The notes: generated by a model not told the origin, from the sequence alone. Counted from the first letter of the stretch, positions 11,491 to 24,583 are shown. The stretch: 64,000 bases of DNA from Acanthaster planci (GCF_001949145.1 NW_019091424.1:1139069-1203068); one strand, 5' to 3'. Program-made: numbers and translations.

Positions 11491-11940
11491 CGTTGGGTAA
11501 GTTGATATTAAATAGCAAAAGAATTGGAGGATATCCTGTCTAAATGGCAAATAGCAAATTTGAAAGGATATAATTTTATGTCAGTGGATTTGTTAGCAAA
11601 CTAAATTGAACATACGTTCACCTAATGATTTCATAGGAGTAATGGAAATAAACACATTGCACCATTGATCCATCAGTGTTCAGTAAATAAAGTATTTGAT
11701 TTGAGTAGCGTAAATACAAGGGCGGATCTGGGGGTGGGCCAAACGGGGACTATGTCGATTCTCACCCCCAAGAAAGAAGCAAAAAAATTACATAATGAGA
11801 CATTCCATCCCTCAAAGATTATAAAAGGTTACATGAATAAAACTCTTGACCCCCCAAAAAATAACAATTACGAAAGTTTAGTTCCGAATCTGCCCTTGCT
11901 CGGATGAATGTTTGAACCGTCGATGTCTGTTATGCATCTC

Positions 11941-14900
11941 CTATATAGTACTTTGGCCGGCTTCCTCCGCATCTATCGCCTCCGCTGTGATGGAATTATC
12001 GTCTTCCGTTGCTTGCGTGAGCGCACTGATTGACTCATCAATACCTCCATAAGACGAGGACTTCTTGTCTGAATCCTGACCGATTGACTTCTTTCTCAAC
12101 GTGGGCGTCATGCATTGCAGAATCCTACGGTAGGATAAAGCACCAAAAACTGGCCGTAACGTCTACCTGCCAGACTGGTATCATAATTTGCATAGGGCGC
12201 CCCCATTTCTTCATTCAAAAGATTTAGGTCAAGGGTTGCACGTGTCAAACATGTACTTCCATGTCATTGTGGAAAGAGGTTAACTTTTAATTCTAGAAAC
12301 AAGGTGTAATTTTCCCGACACAATCGGAATATATTAGGTCTACATTTGGCTCAATTGCAGAATACGCCGCCATCCCGCATGATCAGCCTCATAGCCAGGT
12401 ACAAGTCAAAGTGTCACGCTCTTCTCAAGGGATTTTCACCTTGTACCCAAGTAACTAGTCATTCCAGGTTTTTTGTTTGTTTTGTTTTGTTTTGTTTTGT
12501 TTTTTGTGGCAGGGTATTCTGCAATTACTTCAAATAAATTTGGCACATTTGGTGAGGTTAAAGGTATAAATTTGGGTGAATATTTGGGTATAGAATCAAA
12601 CTTTATTGGATCACTTCACTGAGGGTATTGTTATTCATTACTCACTTTGGTTTATTACAATAAACCGCACAAGCGCTACCCATTGTTAGATAGCATTACA
12701 CCTTATGACAGTGGCTATGGCCTCGAGTGGAGCGGAGAAATAAACAGAGTTCAGATTAAGAGTTTGGACAGTCCTTTTCCCATGTATGGTTGGCTACACT
12801 GGCCCCGTCGATCAAGAGAGGAAAAAATTGTATAGTTGCACATTGCCAGATAGAATGTGTCCAATGATCAGCTTTATAACGTACAATCCCACTGGTCCAG
12901 GAGCTGTCGAACGTCCACATATGCCCGAGTCGACCGTATGTGTCACTCATGTCGCGCGTATCGAAAGACCTGCCATATGGAGACCACTGCTTGTACAAGT
13001 CTGGCTGTTGTGCTCGATGGCACTTTTTTTGGGGGGGGGTAACTAAAACTGGAACATATTACCGCCTCCATGGAAGGGGCTTTTGCTGGGGTGAAGGGGG
13101 AGGCAAATTCAAAAGCGAAGGCGGCTTTGGGATCATTCAACACAATGTGGGAGGAGAAAAAAAACAACTGGTGTTGTTTTCTTAGAGTTTTGGTGCTAAT
13201 ATCTGATAAATAAATATACCGATTACTTTCTTTCCTAAACATCTATGAACAATAATTTGTAAAGAAAAATCAAAAATCCGTCGAGGGAGTTGCCCCCCCC
13301 TCCGCTGGATACGCCACTGCTCCAGAGCGTCCAAAAGAGCACGTTTGCTCCTTACAGAGAAAAACCAAATCACCTCCAAATTCTGCTCGATAAAAGGACT
13401 TACATGATGAGTGGCACAGGTAAGACGCTAGCACCGGCCATAGCTACGAAGGTCAGTCCAGGGAAGAACTCCACGGTGGCGGCGAACGTGGCATTACATA
13501 CCAACGGTGCCACGAAAAGGGAAATAAGTCCTAAAACGGTCACGATGCCCAAAGCCACACCTGCAAGGTGTACATTTGTAAGAGCAGTTTTGACTACGAG
13601 GAGCAATATGTGCCATCAAATTAAAGCCTCCGGTCAATCACTGTGATTTCTCTATTTGGCTTAAAACGACTGGACATTCAAGCACCCTGCTTGATCGACA
13701 GCAGCAGTTTTAAAAGAGAAAAATGAGCAGGTACGCGGAATGTTATAATGTGACCTCTCAAATGAAATCTGTGGGTCATGCTTTACTTTCTTACCTTGTT
13801 CACCCGCAGTTACTGTCTTTGAAACGATGGCGGTCAATACTATCAATTGGAGATAACGAAGGCAGCCCGTAACAGCGCCTGTTCGTGAAGCATATATTTT
13901 AAGTATTAGATATTTTGCTTAACAAGAAGTGAGACTAAGATTATTTGACCATTGGCTATTTCACACGAATTATCAATACTGATAACGAGCATTTATAAAG
14001 CTCACAAATCCATCTGAGATATAGGCTATCATGGCGCTACAAAAGTGAAAATACATTGTTGCAGTCACTTGCGGGAAAAATAGATTTTTTACCAGCTAGC
14101 GCTGTAAGCAAGGTTATAAAAGTATCTCCTGAGTGCCGTCTTGAAAGAACTCAGAGAAGATTCTATATTTGATGAGAAGCCAGTGATGGGGAGAATGGCA
14201 GTTATGTGTGAGAATTAGAAGTGTTTGGTTCGTGTAATGAGGCGTGCAGCACGATTTTATTTACGCTGTAGCTGAGTCAGCAGATGTTGGTGAATGCCAA
14301 AGAGAAGAGAGTTGCACATGTCCAAGCAAGAGGTAACGACAGCACGTATCAGTTTTTCCGTTGCTTGTTTCGAAAGGTGTTTGCGAATTTTACTGAGGTT
14401 TCTGAGGTTGTTCGTGATCGACTGTGGAATGCAGGAAGCGTGTGATTTAAAAGTTAAGGCAGAATTCATAACAATTCCTAGGTTACGAACTCTTCTAGAA
14501 GGGACGGTATCTGAGCCTCCTACGGTGATATGGTTAACCGTGGTTACCGAGTTGTTGTTACACGACAAGCATGAATTCTGTTTTTCCATCATTTAAATTC
14601 ACTTTCATCCATTGGCAAATGTCACCTATACATGCCTCTTTGCAGGCACTATTGTCATCAACGGTATACTGCACAGGTTTAAAAGGCACGTATAATTGCA
14701 TGTCATTAGCATAAAAGTGATACTGGATATGAACACGCTCAATGATATGTCGGATAGGCAAAACGTTGATGGCAAACCATTGGGGCCCTAACACTGACCC
14801 TTGTGGCACTGGATAGTTAATAGCCAATGTTTGAGAAAGTGAATCACCAATACTAACAGCGGTTTTCAACATTTAAACAACATTCGAATGATCCAATAGT

Positions 14901-17900
14901 GAGACGTACATGCCGGCGTAGACTAATCCAAGCAGATGGATTGGCACGACACTGACGCGCGCGTTCTTTTATTTACGGGCATAAGCATATTGGCAGGCCA
15001 AAACACACTACCCGCCTAGAGCAGAAGCACACCCTCATCGGTTGAAAAGAGCCACGTTGGCAAGGAATATTCACTTTTGTTCCAGTTGCTGAGTCACCGC
15101 AACGTATGCATTTCATAGTCTTTCGCGAACCAGCGAAGTGCAGTTACCACCTAAGGAGCCTCCGTTGGTAGGGAAATTGGGCCCTCTCTTGGTCGCGCTT
15201 GGGGATTATTGGTCAAGAAGGGCTCGCCGTGCGAATATCAATACCACCTGCGCGCCAGCGCGATGCCATTGCTGTGATTTGTCCTCATTTCGGTCACCAA
15301 TTAAGACGATACCAGCAGTGGTCCATACAGTATTCATAACGTTGCATATTTCAATGTTAATTCATCTGGTACAGCATCGAGAGATGCGAAGCTTCAACAT
15401 GGGACCAGTTCCACGAGAAATCTATTCGTCTGTGGGCTTCCATTATCCGATTCTCTTCATATTCCTTACCAACAAAGAGAAGTTCAGTCGAAGTTACCAA
15501 TCCTGTGATGAGGTTGTAAGACAGGTAACTGGCGCAGCAAATGTACAGGACAAACCCCTCTTTGAAGCAACGAGGGAGGGTTGCTCCTCCAACCAAGGTT
15601 CCTGGAAATAAATGGAAATGTTCCAAAGGCTAAGTGCTACCACGTGCAAAATGGGTCATGTAAAGCAACGGATCAATGATCTACAGGAAAGCCATGGATT
15701 GCAGCACTATTGCGCCTCTTTAAATTCATTGTGCTTCTTTAATTTTATGGTCAAAAAGAAAGCAAAAAAAAATTTCCACCAAATATCCATTGGTATAATG
15801 AAATGTCCATTGTTAAGAACACATCCTTTGGCGCAATGAGTTTGTTTTTAGAGGCACTGAATCGAACGACAGAGGTAAATGGGATTCCAGATTGGTTTAA
15901 GGTCCCCGATTGGGTAAAGTCCCCCGATTAAGGGAAGGTCCAAAATTGGGGGAAGGTCTCTGAGTGGAATATCGCGCACAAATTTATGGGAACTCTTCGA
16001 AAAAAAGCCTCACATCAAACAAAAGGAAAGCAACAGGAAATAGAAAGGCCCGTTGCTACAAGCACAACCTGTAGCGTGATGCGTACAGCGAGATCATTCT
16101 AAGTGGTCTCGATTGTGAACAGTTTCATTTCTGTTATATCCCTCAAAGTCCTCATGTAATTAAAAACTCAATCATACACCCATCGCTGTGGCTGTACCAT
16201 CCCACATCTTTGGATCTTGAGGTGAAAATTCGGTTTCAATTTCTTAAAAGTCGTCTTCTCCTTACGAAACTTTACCAAAGCACATTGATGTCAAGGATAC
16301 TGCAGTGTAGGTTCCCACGGTCACCGCTGACCAGCATATCGGTGCTGCCATTACATACAGGATTGCTAATGCCGATGCTCCCTGTCAGAGTAAAATAGAA
16401 TATATATACAACATTTTTAAAATACTTTCTTTGGTTAGTGACAAAATCGAATATTATACCCTGAAGTCCTTTTAAATCGAACGGCAAAAAGCAGGTTTTC
16501 CTAATTGCCCCATTTTCTAAATGAAATTGCATTCAAAGGCGAAACATTGACCACCTCAATAACATGCGCTTAATTATGATGGTCGGGCATGAGTCAATGT
16601 AAGTCAAATCGGTGAATCCAGAGGCGTCATCGGACATAATTTGCATAAGAGTGCATGGATTCCCCCGACTTGAAATTGTTTCCCCTGGTACTAATGAATC
16701 ACGATGTGTTTGAATCTCAGGCGGCAGTATAACTGCCACGGCAGTACACTCACAAGTGCGCGTGCATTGACAAGTCACAAAACCATATTGGGGCATCAGT
16801 GTAACGTGCGCGTCTCAGCTGCGTGTGAGCCCGAAGTTTCATCATTAATGCTTTCTTTCCTGGTTGCCAGATAGCTCAATTGGCCTTATTCATTAGTCAG
16901 CCATCTGGAGGGGCGATTCCTCTATTTTCTAAGAACTCTATGTTGATGCCGTAGGGGCACATCATAGATCGTCAATCGAGATTTTGCAACTCGAGGCTGT
17001 TGGCCACGGGCATGGTGGCGACCCGGAGGATCGACTACCAAACACTGACTAATGTTAGATTCTTGCCCTGCCCGGCGCGTATTACGACACTCTGTACTGT
17101 GTTTGCCCCCGAGGGCCTGTGAGAAAACCACAAGTGTACTCGGGTGGGACTCGAACCCACGAACTCCTGCTTACTAGGGCAGACGGCTTAACCACTCGAC
17201 CACTGAGCTTGCCGGTGTCAGTTGGCTGGTGGAGTCAGATGTAGCAGCTGGTACTGCGAACAACTATTTCCACAAATAGGAGGATGGCAAGCTTGGTGGT
17301 CCCCGGTGCAAATCCATCCTTGGAAAAACACTGACTGGGAATTATGATTTCTTTTCCTGCACCATTATAAAAAAATTGTCTTTCTGAAAAGACGTAATTG
17401 TCCTTCCACTGGCTAATCGATAGCGGTATTCGCTGATGTTTGTTTGATAAAGCCTGTTTTTAAGTGAAACATGTTTGTATTATCGTCGACAACCGGCAAA
17501 ACCAGGTGACACAAACGGGTTGACGTTACGTTGGGACTTGTCTTTAGGGCCTACTGCCTACTTGGAAAGCTAGATTGCTTTCCTTGTCTTTTATCTGTTT
17601 CACCAGTTTGGTTGTTTGGTTGTGTGTTTCAGTGATTTTTGGGGTAGTATTGTCCACGGTTATAGGCTAGCGTACTTCGTCAAAGTTTGTGTTCCATTCT
17701 GACAACTTTTTTCACCGTGCACTGCGAGTCGCTTGCTTGGACCGATCAACTTTCTCGCCGGAACTGTGCATTCCTGTCGGGAAAGTCGAGTCCGTCTTAT
17801 GAAGTCACTTTTTGCCAAGATTTGTCTGCTGCCCTCATTGACCAATTTCGATAAATTTTTGCAAAGAGCCCAGGCTGAGACTGAAAAAAGGCACACAGAA

Positions 17901-19187
17901 AACGCCACGTTGTGCTGATTTAATGACATAAACGAGGGGTTATTCCAACTTATTGTTTATAACACGGTTGAAAACTATCATATGACGTCAATTTATAACC
18001 CTACATGGCGCTTAAGCGAGTAGGCGCGGGAAGTAATCGAACACGCTCCTGGTGAAAAAAACCATACCTGGAACAGGAAATTACCAGTGAAGTTTATAGC
18101 AGACAGCAAGATGAGACGGATGTGTCTCTTGTCTTCCTTGACGCTGAACAAACTCGCAATCCCCCCAAAGGCGTGGCCAAACTGCTCAGCGGTTGTTTCT
18201 GATGGTCGAAAAGAGCACGTTTGTTTGTTTGTTTGTTTTTTCCAAACAATTTTCTGAATGGTCAACATAACGTTCACAGAAATTTGCTGAAGCGTGCAAT
18301 AAAAAGATTGATGTATTTAACGCAAAAATAATGATACTGAATTATGTGGACGGGTATGCCGACACTTCCAGCCTGTCTAGACAGCCTACACTCATTCGGC
18401 ACTTACCTTTGTTCCTGTCAGCTTGTCGTGTCTCAAGCAGGCAAGTTGGTACTGCAATGTACAGCAACACAACTCCGAGTGCAACACAAAGTGCTGCGTA
18501 GACTGGTGCGAAGCCGAAGGAGTCTACGGCGTACCCAACGCCAAACTGCGCACAAGCCACACCCAACACCGTAGTGCCGGTGATCACCACAAAGCGAAGC
18601 GTGCGCTGTTTCTCCCTGGTGATGTCGGCAATGTAGGCTAACGAAAGAGGGGAGATCAGAACCATGTTGCCCGTCAGGCCTTGCAGAGCTTCCCCGACAA
18701 AGAGTACGTAGCGAGGCAGGTCCAGGGAGGTTGCCGCGAGGTACACCGCGCAGTTAGCGAGAATGCCGGCGCAGCAGACGAAAATCGGAACCTTGCGTCC
18801 GTAGTTGTCGCTCCAGGCGCTTATGACGGGCGTGGTAAGTGCTGCCAACCCGAAGGCACACAGCTGGAGGTACATCGCCCAGAGCGACGTCTCTGACTGT
18901 ATCTCCTGCTGTAACTGGTAGGCCGGATCAGAGGCATTGCTGGTGCAGGATTGATTGAGATGGCTCCCGTTCGCGGCGCGATCTCGGGCGACTAAACTCT
19001 GCAGATATTCCACACTTATCATAAGGTGCACACCAACGGCAGCAAAAGCGACCATAAGCACTGGTTCCACCGTTATCCATCGCTTGCTGGCCCGGAGCCG
19101 ACTGCCTGTCCACTCGCTGTCCACTTGATCACCCTCGTCATCTCTAGAAGTCAACAGATGATCTTTCTCAGACTGAAATCTACTCAT
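11941..19187 (-). CDS. SLC46-family MFS transporter (PCFT/HCP1-like), unit 2 copy
   Basis: Seven exons on the minus strand: 19187-18407, 18198-18068, 16381-16276, 15601-15470, 13878-13795, 13560-13404 and 12124-11941. The first six have exactly the lengths of the unit 1 gene (781, 131, 106, 132, 84, 157 bases) and the last is six bases shorter, giving about 524 residues. There are no in-frame stops and all junctions are GT-AG, so both copies look functional. It keeps the EKDHLL dileucine signal, the DNYGRK motif and the three sequons in loop 1. Differences from unit 1 concentrate at the C-terminal tail, in exon 5 (RYLQLIVLTAI against RSLLMTVLTAI), and in a short cluster in helix 6 of exon 1. 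The C-terminus ends at a TAG after QSTI, not TAA after NIADS. Substrate unknown; lysosomal or plasma-membrane proton-coupled transport is the family expectation. Confidence 0.9.
12474..12503. repeat. (TTTTG)n simple repeat
   Basis: A short run of TTTTG units on the plus strand, in the spacer between exons 6 and 7 of the unit 2 transporter gene. There is no counterpart at the matching place in unit 1. Confidence 0.8.
14257..14985 (-). mobile_element. LINE (CR1/L2-type) reverse transcriptase remnant, unit 2
   Basis: The minus strand carries VPQGSVLGPQWF, an active-site box reading FYANDMQLY where live elements have YADD, then VRNLGIVMNSALTF and LRNLSKIRKHLS. The order matches a continuous piece of non-LTR reverse transcriptase, with a frame change near 14570. 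The change of the second active-site residue from Asp to Asn means the enzyme would be dead. It lies in the intron between exons 4 and 5 of the SLC46-like gene. Confidence 0.8.
15125..15205. repeat. Short dispersed hairpin element, family 3 (unit 2 copy)
   Basis: Counterpart of 4395-4490, with the core GGAGCCTCCGTTGGTAGG and the following CCCTCTCTTGGTC block. Confidence 0.55.
15885..15965. repeat. 18-bp minisatellite in intron of SLC46-like gene, unit 2
   Basis: Counterpart of the array at 5165-5245, with units such as GATTGGGTAAAGTCCCCC. Here the repeat frame is broken by an indel, which supports the view that it is not coding. Confidence 0.65.
16965..17222 (-). mobile_element. tRNA-derived SINE-like insertion, present only in unit 2
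   Basis: On the minus strand the 5' end looks like a tRNA: an A-box-like TGGTCGAGTGG and a B box GGTTCGAGTCC separated by the usual distance (tRNA-like part about 17135-17213). The stem around the anticodon position is imperfect, so I do not call a functional tRNA. A tRNA-unrelated tail of about 170 bases follows. Unit 1 lacks the insertion at the matching site (near 6390), so it arrived after the segmental duplication. Confidence 0.65.
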
Positions 19188-20290
19188 TCTGTCGGTAACC
19201 GCCCACTCAATGTGCGTGCATATGCATAAAAGGCAATGTGAGTTGAAAACGGGAGTATTCAAAAAGGAAAATTGTCACACACCAGAACTTTCAATATACC
19301 AATCAGATTTAATGAGCTGGCTATCAAGCTTCTGTGTAAGTTACGAAATGTCAGGGAGAAGTTGCGCAGAGCTACCCTGCATAAAAGGGGCAATGGACCT
19401 TGACACGACAGGACTGTGTTACGTTATCAGTGTGTCACGAATACTGTATGGCGTGATTAGACTATCCCTTAATTGTAAAGGCTTATCGACCCGTAAGCTG
19501 GTTTGAGTGGTTGACGGAGGGTCTCAGGATAATTTCCACATAAGAATTAATTATACAAGGGCAAACTGCACTGAATGTTAGTGGTTCCAAAAAGCGCCCT
19601 TTTTTATTTTGATCTATTCAAAGCTGAGGTTTAAGGACTTTAGGAACCACAGTTATCGCGATATCAAATAAAACATTTCGTAGCTTCCATTTGTATTCGG
19701 AGATAAAGGAAGATTTTGATTCACCTTTGACAACACTCGACCGGTTTGTGTAGAAATGTACCACCCTCGTTTGTGCGTAAGACTGCATATGAATCCGTAG
19801 ACTAGAGCTAAGTGTAGGGCTTCAACCTGTTAGAAATACCACATAATTGATTGGACAACCCAATACTGGGTTCATACCGTGACGTATGAATCCAGGTGCA
19901 CAAAATTTGAAACAAATTCTGAAAAAAGTGACTTAACTAAAAAAAATAAACACATTCAGATTTGAAAGAAAATACGTCCACAGTCTTTCCAATTTTAGCA
20001 CCACGTCTTTAGCTTATCCAAACAGGCGAAATAAAGTGCCTTGTGTAAGAAGACCCTCTAAAAACATCGGTAGTATTTTCAAGTTATTTGCGAATTGAAC
20101 ATTTTGCACGAGAATCATTAGTCCGAAGTAGTGCACTGGTATTGTCAAGGCCATAATAGGCCGATTGCGTCCAGTATTTAAGTTACGTGACCTACATGTA
20201 TAAAGTCGATTTTTTGTATAGTACTCAGCACCTTAGTAGTCTGAGTACTGTACCAACGGTCGACTGTATTTTTGTGAAATGAAATACTTT

Positions 20291-22870
20291 GCTATAGGGG
20301 ACGCCATATTTTATATTTAACACCAACTATAGGTCACGTGACCTAGAGGGCGCAATTGGTCTAGTACACCTAACTACATGCATAGCATCGGTCCCACCGT
20401 CCCAACTACAGTGCTCCAGTTGGCTCGGCCCAACCCGCAGAGACAGGCCACACAAGGCGGGTTGCGCATTAGAGGCTTTGCGTGGTAGCCATCTCAAAGG
20501 GCAGTTCTCTTGTTCCAAAGTGAAACCTCCTTTGTGTATACCCCGTGGGACAAGTTTAGCACTGGCCTACAAGATGGCAGTCATGCAAACCCTAGCAGCA
20601 TGCCTAGCAACGAAAGTAGTACACTATACCCACACTATTCTTCATGTTATTTATTTCTCTAGTTTCCTGGTTATGGTGTCATGCATGAAACGACCAACAG
20701 ACAAATTTTTGACCGATTTTGCCATGCAATTGGAAATACTTTGCAGAGCTTTGGCAAGTCAACCTGCAAGCTGCAGTTGGGACCGTGGCGCTATAGTTGG
20801 AGCATAAATTCTACATGGAAGTGTTGATAACTTTTCTCGAAAGAACTCAATCCGTTGAGTGCTGGACAAACCATGACGTCATGCATGCGGAAATAGCTGC
20901 CCTTGGCTGCCATGCCAGTGCCACAGGTGTCAGTGTCAATCAAAGTGCATTGAATGTGCGTGGCCCTCTCAAGGTAAAACGATCATGTAACTTGATTTTT
21001 ATTTTTAGACTTTGAGATATGGACATATTATGGGTGATTTGGGGGCGCTCTTTCCATTAAGAATGATTAGAAAATTTTACAAGTTTCTTTTCTGAGTTAG
21101 TCCCTGCTTTCTTAAGCATTTTTGAGGTAAATCCTGTAATTTCCTTTGGAAGAACAATAGATCCACGTACGTGGTATCGTTATTGCTCAGGCAACACCCT
21201 ACAGCTGCATGTTACACATTTCTTGTTTGCAGTTTTGCTCTTGGAAGCTTCACTCATATTTAACCGATATCCCCTTCCGTCATTCAGCACCCCTTCCCTC
21301 AAAGAACCTCGACAAGGAGAAACAAACCATATCAAATATACCTTGTTTTGCCATGGTGCAAATCCGTGAGGTGAAAGTGTATACCTTCACGTACTTTATT
21401 CAAAGCAGTTTCTATAATATGGCAAAACGGGGCATCTCAAGATATTTCCTTTTGCCAAAATAAATGCCAGTCCTTTAAGGAAAAATGACTGTTTTTTTGT
21501 CGACTGCAACACATTTTCATAAGAATTAGTTTGGTCTTATTTTGATCTGACCAGGCACAGACTGATCGTTACTGTTCCGTGTTCGAACTGAAATAATAAG
21601 ACAACAGTGTTGCATTCTGTTATGATTGTCACGTGCGCAAGCTCAACAGTGGCACAGACTTGCCACTGAAATGGATATCACTACTCCTTTCTAAGAATCA
21701 ACATAGCATGTGCTCAGCCTTGGCATTGCATGTTTCAAACTACGTGTAACAGTCTGTGTGACTTGAACCTTAGCATGGACTTAATGTTGAAACTAAGTTA
21801 CAGTGTTTTAAATAAAATCTGGTGTTAACAAGAAGTTGTAACATTTAACAATGAGCTTTAGTCTCAGGAGATAATTAACTGTAATATGACTGTTGATTGC
21901 CTATGGCGTGAGGTTGTATACTGAAGTGAATTACAACTATGTTTTTAAGAATCAACTTGACTTGAACTCAGACTTGACATGAAGACGTGACTGAACTTTA
22001 GGGCCTACTTTACGTTTAAGGGAACCGTGCCTGAGTAAGGGCGCCCTCATCCTTCCAAAATCTTCGCTTGCATAACGTTTTTACTCTTCGGCGCTTCCCA
22101 TGCTCGCAGTTTCAAGGTGGTTTCTTGGTTTGGGGGTCTCGAACGTAGCACCGTATTCTCTGCATTTTGTTTCTCTTAACTTGCATGGAGCGTGCTCCTA
22201 AGTGTGGGAGAGTGTCAATGCTGGAAACCCCTGGTAAGTAATTACCATCGTATAAATATTTCGCACGATCACTGATCGGAGAAATTGTAAGATGGTGACT
22301 CTGTGACAGCTGATAGCTAGCTGTGGTAGTCATGTGGTAGCCTCAAGAGCATAGCTGGGGTGGGGTTCGTTGTCCAGACCCTAACCCCCCCCCAAAAAAA
22401 GTGTCCAGTGAGGTTCTGCGCTTGCAAGCACACGCCTTCACGGCTTGGAACACCCCCCCCTTCAGACCGACCTGGCTATATGCCCCTGAGCCTTTTACCA
22501 TCACATCCATTGCATTATTACTTACGGTGCCGTCTGGCCAAGACACTGCACCTACTTTTTTTCATATTTAAATAAATAAAACTCTGGTTCTGGAGTTAGA
22601 CATCATTTATTTTTCACGTGTTCCCCAAGCTCCTGTCCGCTTTTAGAAAACCTTCCTCCGTCACCTTCTCACCGTTCAACCCGCCGACGTGGGGCTGGTC
22701 CGCTACAATAATCCCAGGGGTTAAACGGGACTAGTGCTCAACTATGGCAACGAGTTGTTTTAACTGAAGTGAATAGTTTACAAGGTGTTTTCAAAACTCC
22801 GAGTCAGTTTCGTTTCAAAACTGAGTACAGAGGCTCAGTCGTTGACCATATATAGCTGCTTTGACGTGTA
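20291..22870. other. Gene-poor intergenic region
   Basis: Several open frames of 60-110 codons occur here, but none shows a domain, splice signals or family resemblance. A C-rich run (22386-22393) and ordinary AT-rich sequence are the only visible features. I see no gene. Confidence 0.5.
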
Positions 22871-23539
22871 TGTGTTCTGGATAAAAATGGTTCTTGGTGA
22901 ATTTGTTTTAACTAAAAGCAGCCTTCGTAACAAACGTTCGACCTTGAAATAATTGCAATTCAATTTTACAACAATCGGCTGTAGTGTGCGGCCATGCAGG
23001 TCAGGTTTTTTCAGTTTGCAGGTTTATTTGTAATTATAAGTGACGCTATAGAAATTATTATAATTATTAATCTACATATCATTATTATTATTAAATTAAC
23101 AAGTATTAGAAAAACCATCCTAATCCTTAGTTCGGGGATTATGGGTCCAGTCCGTAAGGGCATCTTAGGGTAAAGAGCACCCCCCCATGAAACATGGAGC
23201 CATTTTCCTAAATGTTACCATCACCTTTGAGTGACAGTGACGATTTATTTTTATTTAACCTCCTAAACCCCCAATTTCCTCCAAAATCTCATCTTTCTGT
23301 TCTTCTTCATAGGTTTGTCGATTCGTACACCTCCTCCCGCCCAGGTTGTTCCCAAATGTCACCCCCCCCCATCGTACGGGAACGGTCCCTCCAACGTCCG
23401 GAAGATATACATTATGAGGTACGTTATGTGTATCACGATCCCTGCGAATGGGACAATACAGCAGCTACATGCAGAATTCGATCACGTACAGTACATGTAC
23501 ATGTACATACATGTACATGTACATGTACATGTACATACA
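22871..23539. repeat. Direct duplication, left copy, ending in ACATGT microsatellite
   Basis: Starts TGTGTTCTGGATAAAAATGG and repeats, with a constant offset of 671 bases and only a few differences, as 23542-24256. It ends inside a palindromic (ACATGT)n run, directly followed by a single N at 23540. Confidence 0.9.
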
Positions 23540-23540
23540 N
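23540..23540. other. Single ambiguous base at a probable contig join
   Basis: One N lies exactly at the boundary of the two copies of the direct duplication, inside a microsatellite. This is the pattern left when two contigs holding overlapping or allelic sequence are joined end to end. Confidence 0.8.
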
Positions 23541-23541
23541 T

Positions 23542-24256
23542 TGTGTTCTGGATAAAAATGGTTCTTGGTGAATTTGTTTTAACTAAAAGCAGCCTTCGTA
23601 ACAAACGTTCGACCTTGAAATAATTGCAATTCAATTTTACAACAATCGGCTGTAGTGTGCAGCCATGCAGGTCAGGTTTTTTCAGTTTGCAGGTTTGTTT
23701 GTAATTATAAGTGACGCTATAGAAATTATTATAATTATTAATCTACATATCATTATTATTATTAAATTAACAAGTATTAGAAAAACCATCCTAATCCTTA
23801 GTTCGGGGATTATGGGTCCAGTCCGTAGGGGCATCTTAGGGTAAAGAGCACCCCCCCCATGAAACATGGAGCCATTTTCCTAAATGTTACCATCACCTTT
23901 GAGTGACAGTGACGATTTGTTTTTATTTAACCTCCCAAACCCCCAATTTCCTCCGAAATCTCATCTTTCTGTTCTTCTTCATAGCTAGTTTGTCGATTCG
24001 TACACCTCCCCCCCCCCCCAGGTTGTTCCCAAATGTCCCCCCCCCCCCCCCCATCGTACGGGAACGGTCCCTCCAACGTCCGGAAGATATACATTATGAG
24101 GTACGTTATGTGTATCACGATCCCTGCGAATGGGACAATACAGCAGCTACGTCCAGAATTCGATCACGTACAGTACATGTACATGTAGTACATACATGTA
24201 CATGTACATGTACATGTACATGTACATGTACATACATGTACATGTACATGTACATA
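23542..24256. repeat. Direct duplication, right copy, with longer ACATGT microsatellite
   Basis: Second copy of 22871-23539. It is nearly identical but differs in the length of C-runs (for example 24007-24018 and 24038-24052) and in a longer ACATGT array at 24168-24256. Length differences limited to simple repeats are what two alleles, or two assemblies of one locus, would show. Confidence 0.9.
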
Positions 24257-24583
24257 GTCAAGAACGTGCAGTACCGTGCCACCATGGCATAGCACGGGCA
24301 GATGGCTGTCTCCAATCCACTAGGAGGTCAGGTGACGGTCACGGCGGCGGCGGCGCCGTGTTCTCCGTTACATGTACGGGTATTCCTGCGTGTACGCGAC
24401 GGTACTACTGATGCATGTGACATGTGCTGACTGCATGGAACATGTAGGTACGTGTACGATCGACAAAGACATCCAGCTTTGACCCCAGGTTTTCAACAGC
24501 GCCAGACTCCCAGGTCATTCAAAAAGAGCAGCGCTAGGAGAATCAGGTTCAAGTCAGTCCAGTCACTTCATCTACTGGCTACA

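Larger units (their letters stand above)
11490..20290. repeat. Tandem segmental duplication, unit 2
   Basis: Second unit of the head-to-tail duplication described for 270-10450. It keeps all seven transporter exons and the shared intronic fossils. It differs by a SINE-like insertion (about 16965-17222), by the orientation of a LINE block (14590-14985), and by lacking about 1 kb present in unit 1 around 2530-3750. Boundaries are by eye. Confidence 0.85.

Noticed and set aside
17135-17213. Functional tRNA gene on the minus strand
   Set aside because: A and B boxes are present, but the anticodon stem and loop do not fold with a standard seven-base loop, and the sequence continues into a SINE-like tail.
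20478-20807. 109-codon open frame
   Set aside because: No signal, domain or codon pattern; the surrounding sequence looks non-coding.
23488-24256. CRISPR-like or regulatory repeat array
   Set aside because: The ACATGT units are a simple microsatellite without spacers, in a eukaryotic genome.
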